Assembly: GCA_937926975.1 (NCBI GenBank)
Contig: CALBCJ010000003.1
Span: 23,238-87,237, forward strand
Source of the DNA: an uncultured Propionibacteriaceae bacterium
GTDB lineage: Bacteria; Actinomycetota; Actinomycetes; Propionibacteriales; Propionibacteriaceae
Reading direction: 5' to 3'
DNA length: 64,000 nt
Shown: positions 16,501-24,741 of the stretch, one piece after another
How the letters are laid out: every line of letters starts with the position of its first letter
How positions within the stretch are numbered: position 1 is the first letter of the stretch
Translations under genes and position numbers: made by a program
The notes under the pieces: model-generated
Seen by the model: the letters and a program-made list of their open reading frames with translations, nothing else
The model's database searches: none
What the model was told of the DNA's origin: nothing

Positions 16501-17538
16501 TTATAGCGAAGCGGCCGAGCCGCCGCGGAGGCGGCGGCGGTCAGGAACAGTCGACTCTCGCAGGACGACCTCGACCGGCACCTCCAGGTCCATCGGCCCA
16601 GAGTCGGTCAGGGCGGCCCTGGCGGCCGTCTCACCCAGTGCCTCGAGGTCGATGTGGACCGTGGTCAGGGCCGGGGTGTAGTCACGCAGGGTAGGGATGT
16701 CACCGAAGCCGGCGACGGCGATGTCGCCGGGGACCCGCAGGCCACGCTCGCGGGCCGCGGCCAGGGCCCCGACCGCCATCACGTCGGTCACAGCGAAGAC
16801 CGCGTCGGGCAGCTCGCCGGAGCCGATCAGGGCCGACATCGCCTCGTACCCGCCGTCCCGGTCGAAGTCGGCAGCCCGGTAGGAGAGCACGCCAGCCGGG
16901 TCGGGCAGCCCGGCGATGAAGCCGTCACGGCGGTCCTGTGCGGTGAGGTGCTCCTCGGGCCCGGTGAGGACCGCGAAGCGGCGATGGCCCTGCTGGGTGA
17001 GCGCGGCCCCGAGCAGCCTCGCCCCTTCCCGGTTCGCTGGCCGTACAGTGCGGATGCCGGGCAGCGGCTGCGAGACCAGGGCGACCCCGGAGCCGGTGGC
17101 AGCCCGGAACTCCTCCAGTGAGGTGAGCAGGGCCGAGCGCTGCTCGGCGCGGTCGGTCAGTGACCCGACCATGACCAGGGCCCGGGAGCGGTGGCGGCGG
17201 GCCTGGTCGATCTGCCAGCGCATCTCGTCCAGGTCGTGGTTGGTGACTCCGAGCAGCACGCTGCACCCGGCCGAGCGGGCCTGGCTGGTGACACCGGCCG
17301 CGATCGACGAGAAGTACGGGTCGGCGATGTCGTGCACCAGCAGTGACAGGCCGGTGGTCTGGCCCCGGGCGATGGCCTGGGCGGCGGCGTTGGGGGAGTA
17401 GCGCAGCTCGGCCGCGACGGCGAGGACCTTCTCGCGCAGCTGCGGGTTGACCGTGCGGTCCTTGCTGCCGTTGATAGCGCGCGATGCCGTCGACAGGGAC
17501 ACGCCCGCGGCCTGTGCCACGTCGCTGAGGGTGACCAT
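16501..17538 (-). CDS. LacI/GalR-family transcriptional regulator
   Basis: A 345-residue repressor with an N-terminal helix-turn-helix and hinge (VTLSDVAQAAGVSLSTASRA) and a periplasmic-binding-protein-like effector domain (GLSLLVHDIADPYFSSIAAG; PDAVFAVTDVMAVGALAAAR). The ATG at 17538 gives the canonical N-terminus. It is divergent from the aldolase and kinase genes, with an operator in the shared region, and another operator precedes the Gfo/Idh gene, so it likely controls all four. Its last 13 residues come from a GC-rich interspersed repeat and are not typical of the family. The inducer is unknown, probably a sugar acid. Confidence 0.92.
   Translation of the reverse strand: MVTLSDVAQAAGVSLSTASRAINGSKDRTVNPQLREKVLAVAAELRYSPNAAAQAIARGQTTGLSLLVHDIADPYFSSIAAGVTSQARSAGCSVLLGVTNHDLDEMRWQIDQARRHRSRALVMVGSLTDRAEQRSALLTSLEEFRAATGSGVALVSQPLPGIRTVRPANREGARLLGAALTQQGHRRFAVLTGPEEHLTAQDRRDGFIAGLPDPAGVLSYRAADFDRDGGYEAMSALIGSGELPDAVFAVTDVMAVGALAAARERGLRVPGDIAVAGFGDIPTLRDYTPALTTVHIDLEALGETAARAALTDSGPMDLEVPVEVVLRESTVPDRRRLRGGSAASL
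16505..16543 (-). repeat. Interspersed repeat, module M1 copy b, overlapping the 3' end of lacI
   Basis: The same 39-base unit as 16449-16487. Here it lies inside the lacI reading frame and encodes its last 13 residues (DRRRLRGGSAASL). The TAA stop is in the bases that follow the module, which also resemble the copy near 40380 (TAACCCCGG). Confidence 0.85.
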
Positions 17539-17670
17539 GACCGCACCGTAACAAGGAACTGCTTTCCCTGGTAGGGCTCTGCAGCAGGAGTGGTCGGTCA
17601 GACCGGCGGGGGTGGTCACCGCGCACGGGCCGGGCCCGCCGGAGGGGGCTTCGCTGGGGCCGGCCGCCGA

Positions 17671-17689
17671 GGGGGAAAGCGCTTCCCCC
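17671..17689. promoter_or_regulatory. LacI-family operator in front of the aldolase gene
   Basis: GGGGGAA-AGCGC-TTCCCCC, a perfect inverted repeat with 7-bp arms, 43 bases upstream of the aldolase start and in the lacI divergent region. A half site GCTTTCCC at 17561-17568 lies close to the lacI start and may allow autoregulation. Confidence 0.75.
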
Positions 17690-17731
17690 TGCGGTAGGCT
17701 GCCCCCTGTAGCCGCTTCGAGGAGGAAGCCC

Positions 17732-18349
17732 ATGACTGATGCTCTCGCCTACCGGGTCGTTCCGGTGGTCGTGGTGGAGGACGCCGCCACCGCGGAGCCG
17801 CTCGGGCAGGCCATGGTGGCTGGTGGCCTGCCCGTGGCCGAGGTGACCTTCCGCACCGCGGCCGCCGCCGACGCGATCGCCGCAATGAGCCAGGTCGAGG
17901 GCCTGCTGGTGGGGGCCGGGACCGTGGTCAGCGCCGACCAGGTTGACCAGGCGATCGCCGCCGGGGCCCAGTTCATCGTCTCGCCCGGGCTGCGGGCCGA
18001 CGTGGTCCGGCGCGCCCAGGTCGCCCGGGTGCCGGTGGTGCCGGGGGCGGTCACCCCGTCGGAGATCATGGAGGCCAAGGCGCTGGGGCTGGACACCGTG
18101 AAGTTCTTCCCGGCTAGCACGTACGGCGGTGCGAAGGCGATCCGGGCGCTGTCGGCCCCGTTCGCCGGGATGCGGTTCGTGCCCACCGGCGGGGTCAGCC
18201 TCGACAACCTCGCCGACTACCTGTCGCTGCCCTGCGTGCCGGCCGTCGGCGGCTCCTGGATGGTCCCGCCGGCGCTGGTCACAGCCGGCGACTACGACCA
18301 GGTCAGCCGCCTCTGCGCCGAGGCCGTCGCCGCCGCTGCCGCCTGCTGA
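17732..18349 (+). CDS. 2-dehydro-3-deoxy-phosphogluconate/4-hydroxy-2-oxoglutarate aldolase (KDPG/KHG type)
   Basis: Cleaves a 2-keto-3-deoxy sugar acid phosphate to pyruvate and an aldehyde such as glyceraldehyde 3-phosphate. The 205-residue length is normal. The motifs are LPVAEVTFRT (catalytic glutamate), VGAGTV, FIVSPGLRADVV, and LDTVKFFPAS with the Schiff-base lysine, then MRFVPTGGVS. GAGGAGG stands seven bases before the ATG. It forms an operon with the PfkB kinase 20 bases downstream, the usual kinase plus aldolase pair for 2-keto-3-deoxygluconate. Confidence 0.93.
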   Translation: MTDALAYRVVPVVVVEDAATAEPLGQAMVAGGLPVAEVTFRTAAAADAIAAMSQVEGLLVGAGTVVSADQVDQAIAAGAQFIVSPGLRADVVRRAQVARVPVVPGAVTPSEIMEAKALGLDTVKFFPASTYGGAKAIRALSAPFAGMRFVPTGGVSLDNLADYLSLPCVPAVGGSWMVPPALVTAGDYDQVSRLCAEAVAAAAAC

Positions 18350-18369
18350 CCGGTACCTGAGGAGCCACG

Positions 18370-19473
18370 ATGACCGAGCTGACCCTGCGTCCCGCCGCCG
18401 ACTGCCGCTTCGACGCGGCTGCCCTGGGTGAGGTGATGCTGCGCCTCGACCCGGGGGAGGGCCGGATCCGGACCGCCCGCCGGTTCACCGCCTGGGAGGG
18501 CGGCGGAGAGTACAACGTGGTCCGCGGGCTGCGCCGGGTCTTCGGGCTGCGCACCGCGGTCGTCACCGCCCTGGTCAGCAACGAGGTCGGCCGGCTGGTC
18601 GAGGACTTCATCCTCACCGGCGGGGTGGACACTTCTCAGATCCGCTGGGTCGACGGCGACGGGGTCGGCCGTACGGTGCGCAACGGGCTCAACTTCACCG
18701 AGCGCGGCTTCGGGGTCCGCGGCGCGGTCGGGGTCTCCGACCGGGGCCACACCGCCACCAGCCAGCTGCGCCCCGGCGACATCGACTGGGACCACCTCTT
18801 CGGTGAGCTCGGCGTGCGCTGGCTGCACACCGGCGGGATCTTCGCCGCCTTGTCAGAGTCCACCGCCGAGGTCGCGGTCGAGGCGGTGCAGGCAGCCCAC
18901 CGCCACGGCACCCTGGTCTCGTACGACCTCAACTACCGGCCCTCGCTGTGGCGCTCGATCGGCGGCCAGGCCAAGGCGCAGCAGGTGAACCAGGCGATCG
19001 CCCCGTACGTGGACGTCATGATCGGCAACGAGGAGGACTTCACCGCCGCCCTGGGCTTCGAGGTCGAGGGTGTCGACGAGGGGCTGACCACCCTGCCGTT
19101 AGAGCACTTCGCAGCGATGATCGAGCGGGTCTCGCAGACCTACCCGAGCCTCCAGGTGATCGCGACCACGATGCGCGCGGTCCGCTCCGCCACAGTCAAT
19201 GACTGGGGTGCTCTGGCCTGGTCGCGCAGTGAGGGGCTGGTCCAGGCCACCCAGCGCGACGGCCTGGAGGTCCTCGACCGGGTCGGCGGCGGTGACTCCT
19301 TCGCCTCCGGCCTGGTCTACGGCCTGCTGACCGGGCAGCCGCTGCAGACCTGCGTCGAGTACGGAGCCGCCCACGGCGCCCTGGCCATGACCACCCCCGG
19401 CGACACCTCGATGGCCACCGCGGCCGAGGTCTTCAAGCTTGCCGGGGGCGGCTCAGCCCGCGTCGACCGCTAG
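18370..19473 (+). CDS. kdgK: PfkB-family sugar kinase, probable 2-keto-3-deoxygluconate kinase
   Basis: A 367-residue ribokinase-fold kinase. The PfkB signature near the C-terminus is DRVGGGDSFASGL, with the catalytic aspartate in GGGD. The N-terminal ALGEVMLRLDPGEG and WEGGGEYNV are typical of KDG kinases. GAGGAG precedes the ATG by five bases. The adjacent aldolase would use its phosphorylated product. Because the surrounding regulon also has a Gfo/Idh dehydrogenase and an isomerase, the starting sugar may be a uronate, onate or cyclitol; which one cannot be told. Confidence 0.85.
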   Translation: MTELTLRPAADCRFDAAALGEVMLRLDPGEGRIRTARRFTAWEGGGEYNVVRGLRRVFGLRTAVVTALVSNEVGRLVEDFILTGGVDTSQIRWVDGDGVGRTVRNGLNFTERGFGVRGAVGVSDRGHTATSQLRPGDIDWDHLFGELGVRWLHTGGIFAALSESTAEVAVEAVQAAHRHGTLVSYDLNYRPSLWRSIGGQAKAQQVNQAIAPYVDVMIGNEEDFTAALGFEVEGVDEGLTTLPLEHFAAMIERVSQTYPSLQVIATTMRAVRSATVNDWGALAWSRSEGLVQATQRDGLEVLDRVGGGDSFASGLVYGLLTGQPLQTCVEYGAAHGALAMTTPGDTSMATAAEVFKLAGGGSARVDR

Positions 19474-19507
19474 CGGGGATGCGCTCGCCCCGGTCCCGGG
19501 GCCCGTG

Positions 19508-20368
19508 TCATGAGAGCGACTGGCCGGCAGTCCACTGCGCTACGGGGCGCGGCTCGATGCCCAGCAGGGTCTGCGCGCTGGTCTCCCGCAGGATCACACT
19601 TCCCGCGGCGGCCGCAAGGCGTGTGTACAGGGCTGCGACGCCTTCGGCCGCCGAGCCGATCACGGGCCTCAGGAGAGCGCCGAACTGGTGAGGTGTGATC
19701 GGCTCGAAGCGGATCGGGCGACCGAGCGCCTCGCAGAAGGCGTCAGCCAGGTCCTGCCCAGTCAGCCCTGGCAGAGCACCGACCCCGACGACCCCGCTGT
19801 GCTCCTCGCCGGTGAGCAGGAGCGCTGCGACCTGGGCTGCATCCGGCTGTGAGGCCCACGACACGCGACAGCCGGCGGGCAAGGGGTAGCGCAGGACGTC
19901 CTCGCGCAGAAGAGGCTCGCGAACGATGGGGAGCAGAAGGTTCTCCAGGAAGAGCCTGGGGGCCAGGACGGCTGTGGGCACGCTGCTGCTTCTTGCGGCT
20001 GTGATGAGGGTCATCACCGGGCTGTCGGGCGCGGACTGAAGGGGGCTTCCTGGCTCGTCCACGACCTGGCCGCTGGTGGAGATGACCACTCGGGTCGGGG
20101 TAGCCCGCGCGATGGCCGTCGCGATGGCGACAGCCTGCGCAGCGAGGACGTCGGGAGCGGCCAGCGGCAGGTGGACGAAGACTCCGTCAGACCCGGCGTA
20201 CAGACGGGTCAGGGCGTCGGCATCGCCCAGGTCGACTCGGACGCCACGCCCGTCAGGGACGGCGTCCGGGTTCCGGACAGCCCCCACGGCATCGGCGCCC
20301 GCAGCCACCAGGGCAGACAGGACAGGGGCACCTTGGGCGCCGGTGGCGCCATGAACGATGTAGGCCAT
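19508..20368 (-). CDS. NmrA-like NAD(P)-binding protein (atypical SDR)
   Basis: A 286-residue Rossmann-fold protein starting YIVHGATGAQGAPVLSALVA, the GxxGxxG loop of NmrA/isoflavone-reductase-like atypical SDRs. No YxxxK catalytic pair is seen, so it may be a redox sensor or a quinone/azo reductase. It is divergent from an HxlR-type regulator gene, a common pairing in which HxlR controls the reductase in response to reactive electrophiles. An inverted repeat in the gap is a likely operator. Confidence 0.78.
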   Translation of the reverse strand: MAYIVHGATGAQGAPVLSALVAAGADAVGAVRNPDAVPDGRGVRVDLGDADALTRLYAGSDGVFVHLPLAAPDVLAAQAVAIATAIARATPTRVVISTSGQVVDEPGSPLQSAPDSPVMTLITAARSSSVPTAVLAPRLFLENLLLPIVREPLLREDVLRYPLPAGCRVSWASQPDAAQVAALLLTGEEHSGVVGVGALPGLTGQDLADAFCEALGRPIRFEPITPHQFGALLRPVIGSAAEGVAALYTRLAAAAGSVILRETSAQTLLGIEPRPVAQWTAGQSLS

Positions 20369-20375
20369 GGGCCAA

Positions 20376-20414
20376 TTAGTGCATATGCTGCATCAGTTAC
20401 GTCAACTGCACTAA
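20376..20414. promoter_or_regulatory. Inverted repeat operator between NmrA-like and HxlR genes
   Basis: TTAGTGCA and TGCACTAA form perfect 8-bp arms 23 bases apart, lying between the two divergent starts. HxlR proteins bind spaced palindromes of this kind. Confidence 0.6.
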
Positions 20415-20419
20415 AGAGG

Positions 20420-20425
20420 TACCCT
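20420..20425 (+). promoter_or_regulatory. -10 box of the HxlR gene
   Basis: TACCCT six bases before the GTG start. It directly follows the right arm of the inverted repeat, so a bound regulator would block polymerase. Confidence 0.5.
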
Positions 20426-20431
20426 GTCTCG

Positions 20432-20760
20432 GTGCCCGATCTGCCTGAGTGTGGCGTAGCCCGCTTCCTGCTGATTCTGGGCGGGCCGTGGGCCACGCTC
20501 ATCATCCGCGAGCTCCTGAACGGGCCTCGCCGCTTCGGTGAGCTCCGGGAGAGGCTGCCCGGCATCAGCGCTCACACGCTGACGAGCCGGCTGCGGCTCT
20601 TCGAGTCCCGGGGACTGCTCACCCGGCACGCGTACTCGGAGATCCCCCGCGCGTGGTGTACGAGCTGACCGACCTGGGTCGCTCCTTGGCTCCTGTGCTT
20701 GACGCCATGAACGAGTGGGGCCGCCGCGCTCCGGCCTCAGCCTTCACCTCCCAGGACTGA
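20432..20760 (+). pseudogene. HxlR-family regulator with a single-base frameshift
   Basis: The first frame encodes VPDLPECGVARFLLILGGPW, then LIIRELLNGPRRFGELRERL, a standard HxlR winged helix, but runs to a stop at 20668 after SEIPRAWCTS. Shifting frame at the C run 20644-20648 restores PPRVVYELTDLGRSLAPVLD and MNEWGRR, the conserved HxlR C-terminus, ending at 20760. One extra C would make an intact protein of 109 residues. Either the gene is recently broken or the homopolymer was miscalled. The start is taken at the GTG after the operator. Confidence 0.8.
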
Positions 20761-20812
20761 GTCGTCTCGGGTGCTGTGCTCCTGGGCCCGCGGTCTGGTG
20801 GACGGTCAGCCC

Positions 20813-21697
20813 TCAGACCCGGTGCCACTCGTGGGCAATGGGCAGGCCCTCGTTGTCGACGTGCACGACCAGCGAGGTCCCCGGGCTCATCGGCTGGTTC
20901 GGCACCTCGACCCCGGCCAGCATCGCGGGCAGCACCGGGCGGTGACCGCAGACCGCGGTCGGGGTGGCGGTACGGCCGGCGCTGACGGCCATCTTGCGGA
21001 TGTACCGCTCGACGCCGGCCAGGTGGTCCTCGCCGACCTCCTCGGACAGCAGCGAGACCGGCTTCACCTTGATCCCGAAGGTCTCGGCGTACGGGGCCAG
21101 GGTCTGCAGGCAGCGGGTCGAGGACGAGCTCTTGAGCTGGCGCACCCCGTACGCCTGGAGCAGCCGGGACAGGTGCTTGGCCTGCTTGCGGCCGGCCGGG
21201 TCCAGGGGGCGCTTGCGGTCATCGCCGCTCCAGTCCTTGCGGGCGGTGGCCTTGGCGTGCCGGGTGATCAGGAACGGGACCGTCTCCGGCAGGGCGAGCG
21301 CCTCGTCCAGGACCGCCTGCTCATCGAGGTAGGTGAGCCGCTCCCGGGCCTCCAGCACCGGCAGCCAGTCGACCTGGTCAACCTCGTCGTCGGGGGGCCG
21401 GTTGGCGACCCGCAGCACCCGGCCGACCCAGAAGTGCACCACCTTGGGGCCCTTCGGCACCTGGTAGTGGATGTCGGCCAGCGGGGCCCCGAGCTGGACC
21501 TGGACCCCGGTCTCCTCCTCGACCTCCCGGACCGCGGCCAGCACCGCGGGCTCGTCCTTCTCGCACTTGCCCTTGGGCAGCGACCAGTCGTTGTACGCGG
21601 GGCGGTGCACCACCGCCACCGAGCGGCGCGGTCCGGTGCCGGTGAGGACGACCGCCCCGGCGGCCCGGACCGCGTCGAGGGCCTTGTCGTGGCTCAT
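20813..21697 (-). CDS. NUDIX hydrolase fused to histidine phosphatase (MutT1-like)
   Basis: A 294-residue two-domain protein. The NUDIX box is read as GKCEKDEPAVLAAVREVEEE within residues 43-65. The second domain starts near residue 146 with LITRHAKATARKDW (RHG-type phosphohistidine) and ends with VCGHRP. This layout matches mycobacterial MutT1, which hydrolyses 8-oxo-(d)GTP and then the diphosphate; diadenosine polyphosphates are another possible substrate. Its ATG overlaps the ppk stop by four bases, so it is translated with polyphosphate kinase. Confidence 0.88.
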   Translation of the reverse strand: MSHDKALDAVRAAGAVVLTGTGPRRSVAVVHRPAYNDWSLPKGKCEKDEPAVLAAVREVEEETGVQVQLGAPLADIHYQVPKGPKVVHFWVGRVLRVANRPPDDEVDQVDWLPVLEARERLTYLDEQAVLDEALALPETVPFLITRHAKATARKDWSGDDRKRPLDPAGRKQAKHLSRLLQAYGVRQLKSSSSTRCLQTLAPYAETFGIKVKPVSLLSEEVGEDHLAGVERYIRKMAVSAGRTATPTAVCGHRPVLPAMLAGVEVPNQPMSPGTSLVVHVDNEGLPIAHEWHRV

Positions 21698-23829
21698 GCG
21701 GGGGCGCGCCTCGACCCCAGGACCGCGATCAGGTGCTCCTGGATGTCGAGCAGCGGCTGGCCGTCGGCGTCGGTGGTGTGCTGGGTCCAGCCGTCGGGGC
21801 CGAGGTGCCAGGAGGCGGTGCCCTCGTCGAAGGCCAGGTCGAAGAGCTCCTCCACCTGGGTGATGTGGGCCGGGTTACCGAGCTGCACCAGCACCTCCAC
21901 CCGGCGGTCCAGGTTGCGGTGCATCAGGTCGGAGGAGCCGATCCCGACGTGCGGCTGGCCGCCGCCGGCGAACCAGAACAGGCGGCTGTGCTCAAGGAAC
22001 CGGCCCAGGATGCTGCGGATCCGGACGTTCTCGCTGAGCCCGGGCACCCCGGCCTTCATGGCGCAGATCCCCCGTACCCACAGGTCAACCGGCACTCCGG
22101 CCTGCGAAGCCCGGTAGAGGGCGTCGATGGTGGCCTCGTCGACGATCGAGTTGACCTTGATCCTGACCCCGGACGGAAGACCGGCCCGGTGGTTGGCGAT
22201 CTCGTCCTCGATCATCGTCAGCAGCCCTCGGCGGATGCCGTGCGGGGCAACGAGCAGCCGGCGGTAGTGGCGCTCCTGGGTCATCCCGGACAGGTGGTTG
22301 AAGACCCGGGCCACGTCCTCGGTGATCACCGGGTTCGCGGTCAGCAGCCCCATGTCCTCGTACATCCGGGCAGTCTTGGGGTTGTAGTTGCCGGTACCGA
22401 TGTGGGCGTAGCGGCGCAGCACCTCACCCTCGTCGCGGACCACCAGCGACAGCTTGCAGTGAGTCTTCAGCCCGACCATCCCGTACACGACGTGCACGCC
22501 GGCCTTCTCCAGCTTGCGGGCCCAGGCGATGTTGGCCTGCTCGTCGAAGCGGGCCTTGATCTCGACCAGCGCCAGCACCTGCTTGCCGGCCTGGGCGGCC
22601 TCAATCAGGGCGTCCACGATCGGCGAGTCGCCCGAGGTCCGGTACAGGGTCTGCTTGATGGCCAGCACGCTCGGGTCGGCCGCGGCCTGCTCGATGAAGC
22701 GCTGCACCGAGGTCGCGAACGAGTCGTACGGGTGGTGCAGCAGCACGTCACGCTTCTTCAGCGAGGTGAACAGGTCGGCCTGCTGGGCGGTCTCGACCTC
22801 GGCTAGGTGGGGGTTGGTCTTGGGCAGGAAGCCGGGGTACTTGAGGTCGTCGCGCTGCACGTCAGCGATCGCGAACAGGCCCCGCAGGTCGAGCGGCTCG
22901 GGCAGCCGGAAGACCTCCTCAGGGGCGATGTCGAGCTCGTGGACCAGAAGGTCGAGCATCGCGTCGTCGATGTTCTCGGCGACCTCCAGGCGCACCGGTG
23001 GGCGGCCCACCTTGGAGCGCAGCAGCTCCTTCTCCAGGGCGAAGAGGATGTTCTCGGCGTCGTCCTCCTCGACCTCGACGTCCTCGTTGCGGGTGACCCG
23101 GAAGGTCGTGGTCCGCAGCACCTGCATCCCGGTAAAGAGCTCTTCGAGGTGAGCGCAGATCACGTCCTCGAGGGTGATGAAGCGTCCCTCGTCAATGGTG
23201 AGGAAGCGGGACAGGATGTTGGGCACCTTGATCCGGGCGAACTGCCGGGAGCCGGTGGCCGGGTTGCGCAGCTGGACCGCGAGGTTGATCGACAGGCCCG
23301 AGATGTACGGGAAGGGGTGGCTCGGGTCGACCGCCAGCGGGGTCAGCACCGGCAGGATCCGCTCGTGGAAGAGCCGGGTCAGCGGCTCCTGCTCGGTCAG
23401 GGTGAGGTCCTTCCAGCGGAGGATCTCGATCCGCTGGGCGGCCATCTCGGGCCGGATCACCTCGGCGAAGAGCCGGGACTGCTCCTCGACCAGCTCGCGG
23501 GTACGGCTCAGGATCGCCTGGTACAGGTCGCGCGGCAGCATCCCTGAGACCGACGGCTGGGCCACCCCGGCCGCGATCCGGCGCTTCAGCCCGGCCACCC
23601 GGACCATGAAGAACTCGTCCAGGTTGGAGGAGAAGATCGCCGTGAACTTGGCGCGCTCCAGCAGCGGGATCCGGGTCTCGTCGCTGGCCAGGTCCAGCAC
23701 CCGCTTGTTGAACGCCAGCCAGCTCAGCTCCCGGTCGTGGTAGCGCCCGTCGGGCAGAGGTGCCAGCTCCTCGGCCGGCTCGGCGTGGCCCGGGGCCGGC
23801 TCCCGGACCCCCTCGACAGGCGTGCTCAC
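21694..23829 (-). CDS. ppk: Polyphosphate kinase 1
   Basis: Makes inorganic polyphosphate from ATP. The 711-residue protein has the PPK1 domain order: N domain (YHDRELSWLAFNKRVLDLA), head domain, and C1/C2 domains with HHPYDSF, ARFDEQANI, and the autophosphorylated histidine in RRYAHIGTGNYNP. The GTG start overlaps the mshD stop (GTGA) and has AAGGAG five bases upstream; a longer frame into mshD is ignored for that reason. It sits in the mshD-ppk-NUDIX operon. Confidence 0.95.
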   Translation of the reverse strand: MSTPVEGVREPAPGHAEPAEELAPLPDGRYHDRELSWLAFNKRVLDLASDETRIPLLERAKFTAIFSSNLDEFFMVRVAGLKRRIAAGVAQPSVSGMLPRDLYQAILSRTRELVEEQSRLFAEVIRPEMAAQRIEILRWKDLTLTEQEPLTRLFHERILPVLTPLAVDPSHPFPYISGLSINLAVQLRNPATGSRQFARIKVPNILSRFLTIDEGRFITLEDVICAHLEELFTGMQVLRTTTFRVTRNEDVEVEEDDAENILFALEKELLRSKVGRPPVRLEVAENIDDAMLDLLVHELDIAPEEVFRLPEPLDLRGLFAIADVQRDDLKYPGFLPKTNPHLAEVETAQQADLFTSLKKRDVLLHHPYDSFATSVQRFIEQAAADPSVLAIKQTLYRTSGDSPIVDALIEAAQAGKQVLALVEIKARFDEQANIAWARKLEKAGVHVVYGMVGLKTHCKLSLVVRDEGEVLRRYAHIGTGNYNPKTARMYEDMGLLTANPVITEDVARVFNHLSGMTQERHYRRLLVAPHGIRRGLLTMIEDEIANHRAGLPSGVRIKVNSIVDEATIDALYRASQAGVPVDLWVRGICAMKAGVPGLSENVRIRSILGRFLEHSRLFWFAGGGQPHVGIGSSDLMHRNLDRRVEVLVQLGNPAHITQVEELFDLAFDEGTASWHLGPDGWTQHTTDADGQPLLDIQEHLIAVLGSRRAPA

Positions 23830-24698
23830 AGCGTCTCCTTCCGGGCGTAGCACACATCGCTGTGGGCGACGGTGAACCCAGAGCTACGGTACAGCCCGAC
23901 CGCGGCCTCATTGTCCGCCTCGACCCAGAGCTGGACCTCTCGGCAGCCGGTGCTGGCCAGGTAGGCCAGCCCGGTGTCCAGCAGGGTACGGCCCAGGCCC
24001 TGCCCGGTGGCGCGGGGAGTGACCCCGATCACGTACACCTCACCCAGCTCGGCCGAGTGCCGCTTGGTCCAGTGGAGCCCCAGCGGGGCCTGGTCGGGGC
24101 CGAGAGCGAGGAGCAGCCCGGCCGGGTCGAACCAGTCCTGCGCCATGCGCTGGCGCAGCCCTGGCAGGTCGAGGCGGCCCTGCTCCGGGTGGTCGGCGAA
24201 GGCGGCCGCGTTCACCGCCAGCACGGCCGTCTCGTCGCCGGGCTGAAAGCCCCGGATGACGACCCCCGGGGGGGTACCGGGCCTGGTCAGGCCGGGGTCG
24301 AGGGCGCGGTGCAGGACCAGCAGGCGGCGCTGGGGCGCGAAGCCGTACGCACTCAGCAGCCGCTGCGCCGGCTCGCCGTCGCCGAAGGCCCAGACGGCGG
24401 TGGCGGGGGCCGCAGCGAGCAGCCGCTCAAGCAGCGCCCGACCCAGGCCCCGGCGGCGGTGGTGGGGGTGGACCACGAGCTGGCTGCTGGCGCTGCCCGG
24501 GTCGTGCTGGGCGTACCCCGCCAGCTGGTGGTCGACCTCAGCCACCAGGTGCGTACGGCTGGGGTCATCCAGCCGCAGCAGCGCCTCCTCGTTGAGAGGG
24601 CCGCTCTGGTCGGTCTCGGTGGCGGTCTGCACCAGGCACAGCAGGGACTCCTGCTGGGCAGGGTCCAGCCGGCTCGGCTGCCGCAGCTCCAGGCTCAT
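23826..24698 (-). CDS. mshD: Mycothiol synthase
   Basis: Acetylates Cys-GlcN-Ins with acetyl-CoA, the last step of mycothiol synthesis. The 290 residues hold two GNAT domains: residues about 40-125 (SSQLVVHPHHRRRGLGRALL) and about 145-290 (EVYVIGVTPRATGQGLGRTL, GLYRSSGFTVAHSD). Only actinobacteria make mycothiol, which supports the assignment of the organism. A TAGGCT box lies six bases before the ATG. As in mycobacteria, glnR is adjacent. Confidence 0.93.
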   Translation of the reverse strand: MSLELRQPSRLDPAQQESLLCLVQTATETDQSGPLNEEALLRLDDPSRTHLVAEVDHQLAGYAQHDPGSASSQLVVHPHHRRRGLGRALLERLLAAAPATAVWAFGDGEPAQRLLSAYGFAPQRRLLVLHRALDPGLTRPGTPPGVVIRGFQPGDETAVLAVNAAAFADHPEQGRLDLPGLRQRMAQDWFDPAGLLLALGPDQAPLGLHWTKRHSAELGEVYVIGVTPRATGQGLGRTLLDTGLAYLASTGCREVQLWVEADNEAAVGLYRSSGFTVAHSDVCYARKETL

Positions 24699-24704
24699 GC
24701 GGCG

Positions 24705-24710
24705 AGCCTA
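24705..24710 (-). promoter_or_regulatory. -10 box of mshD (leaderless)
   Basis: TAGGCT on the minus strand, six bases before the ATG; no Shine-Dalgarno sequence. It would start the mshD-ppk-NUDIX mRNA. Confidence 0.5.
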
Positions 24711-24741
24711 ACGGTAGCCACCGACAGTCTCCGGCCCGCTG

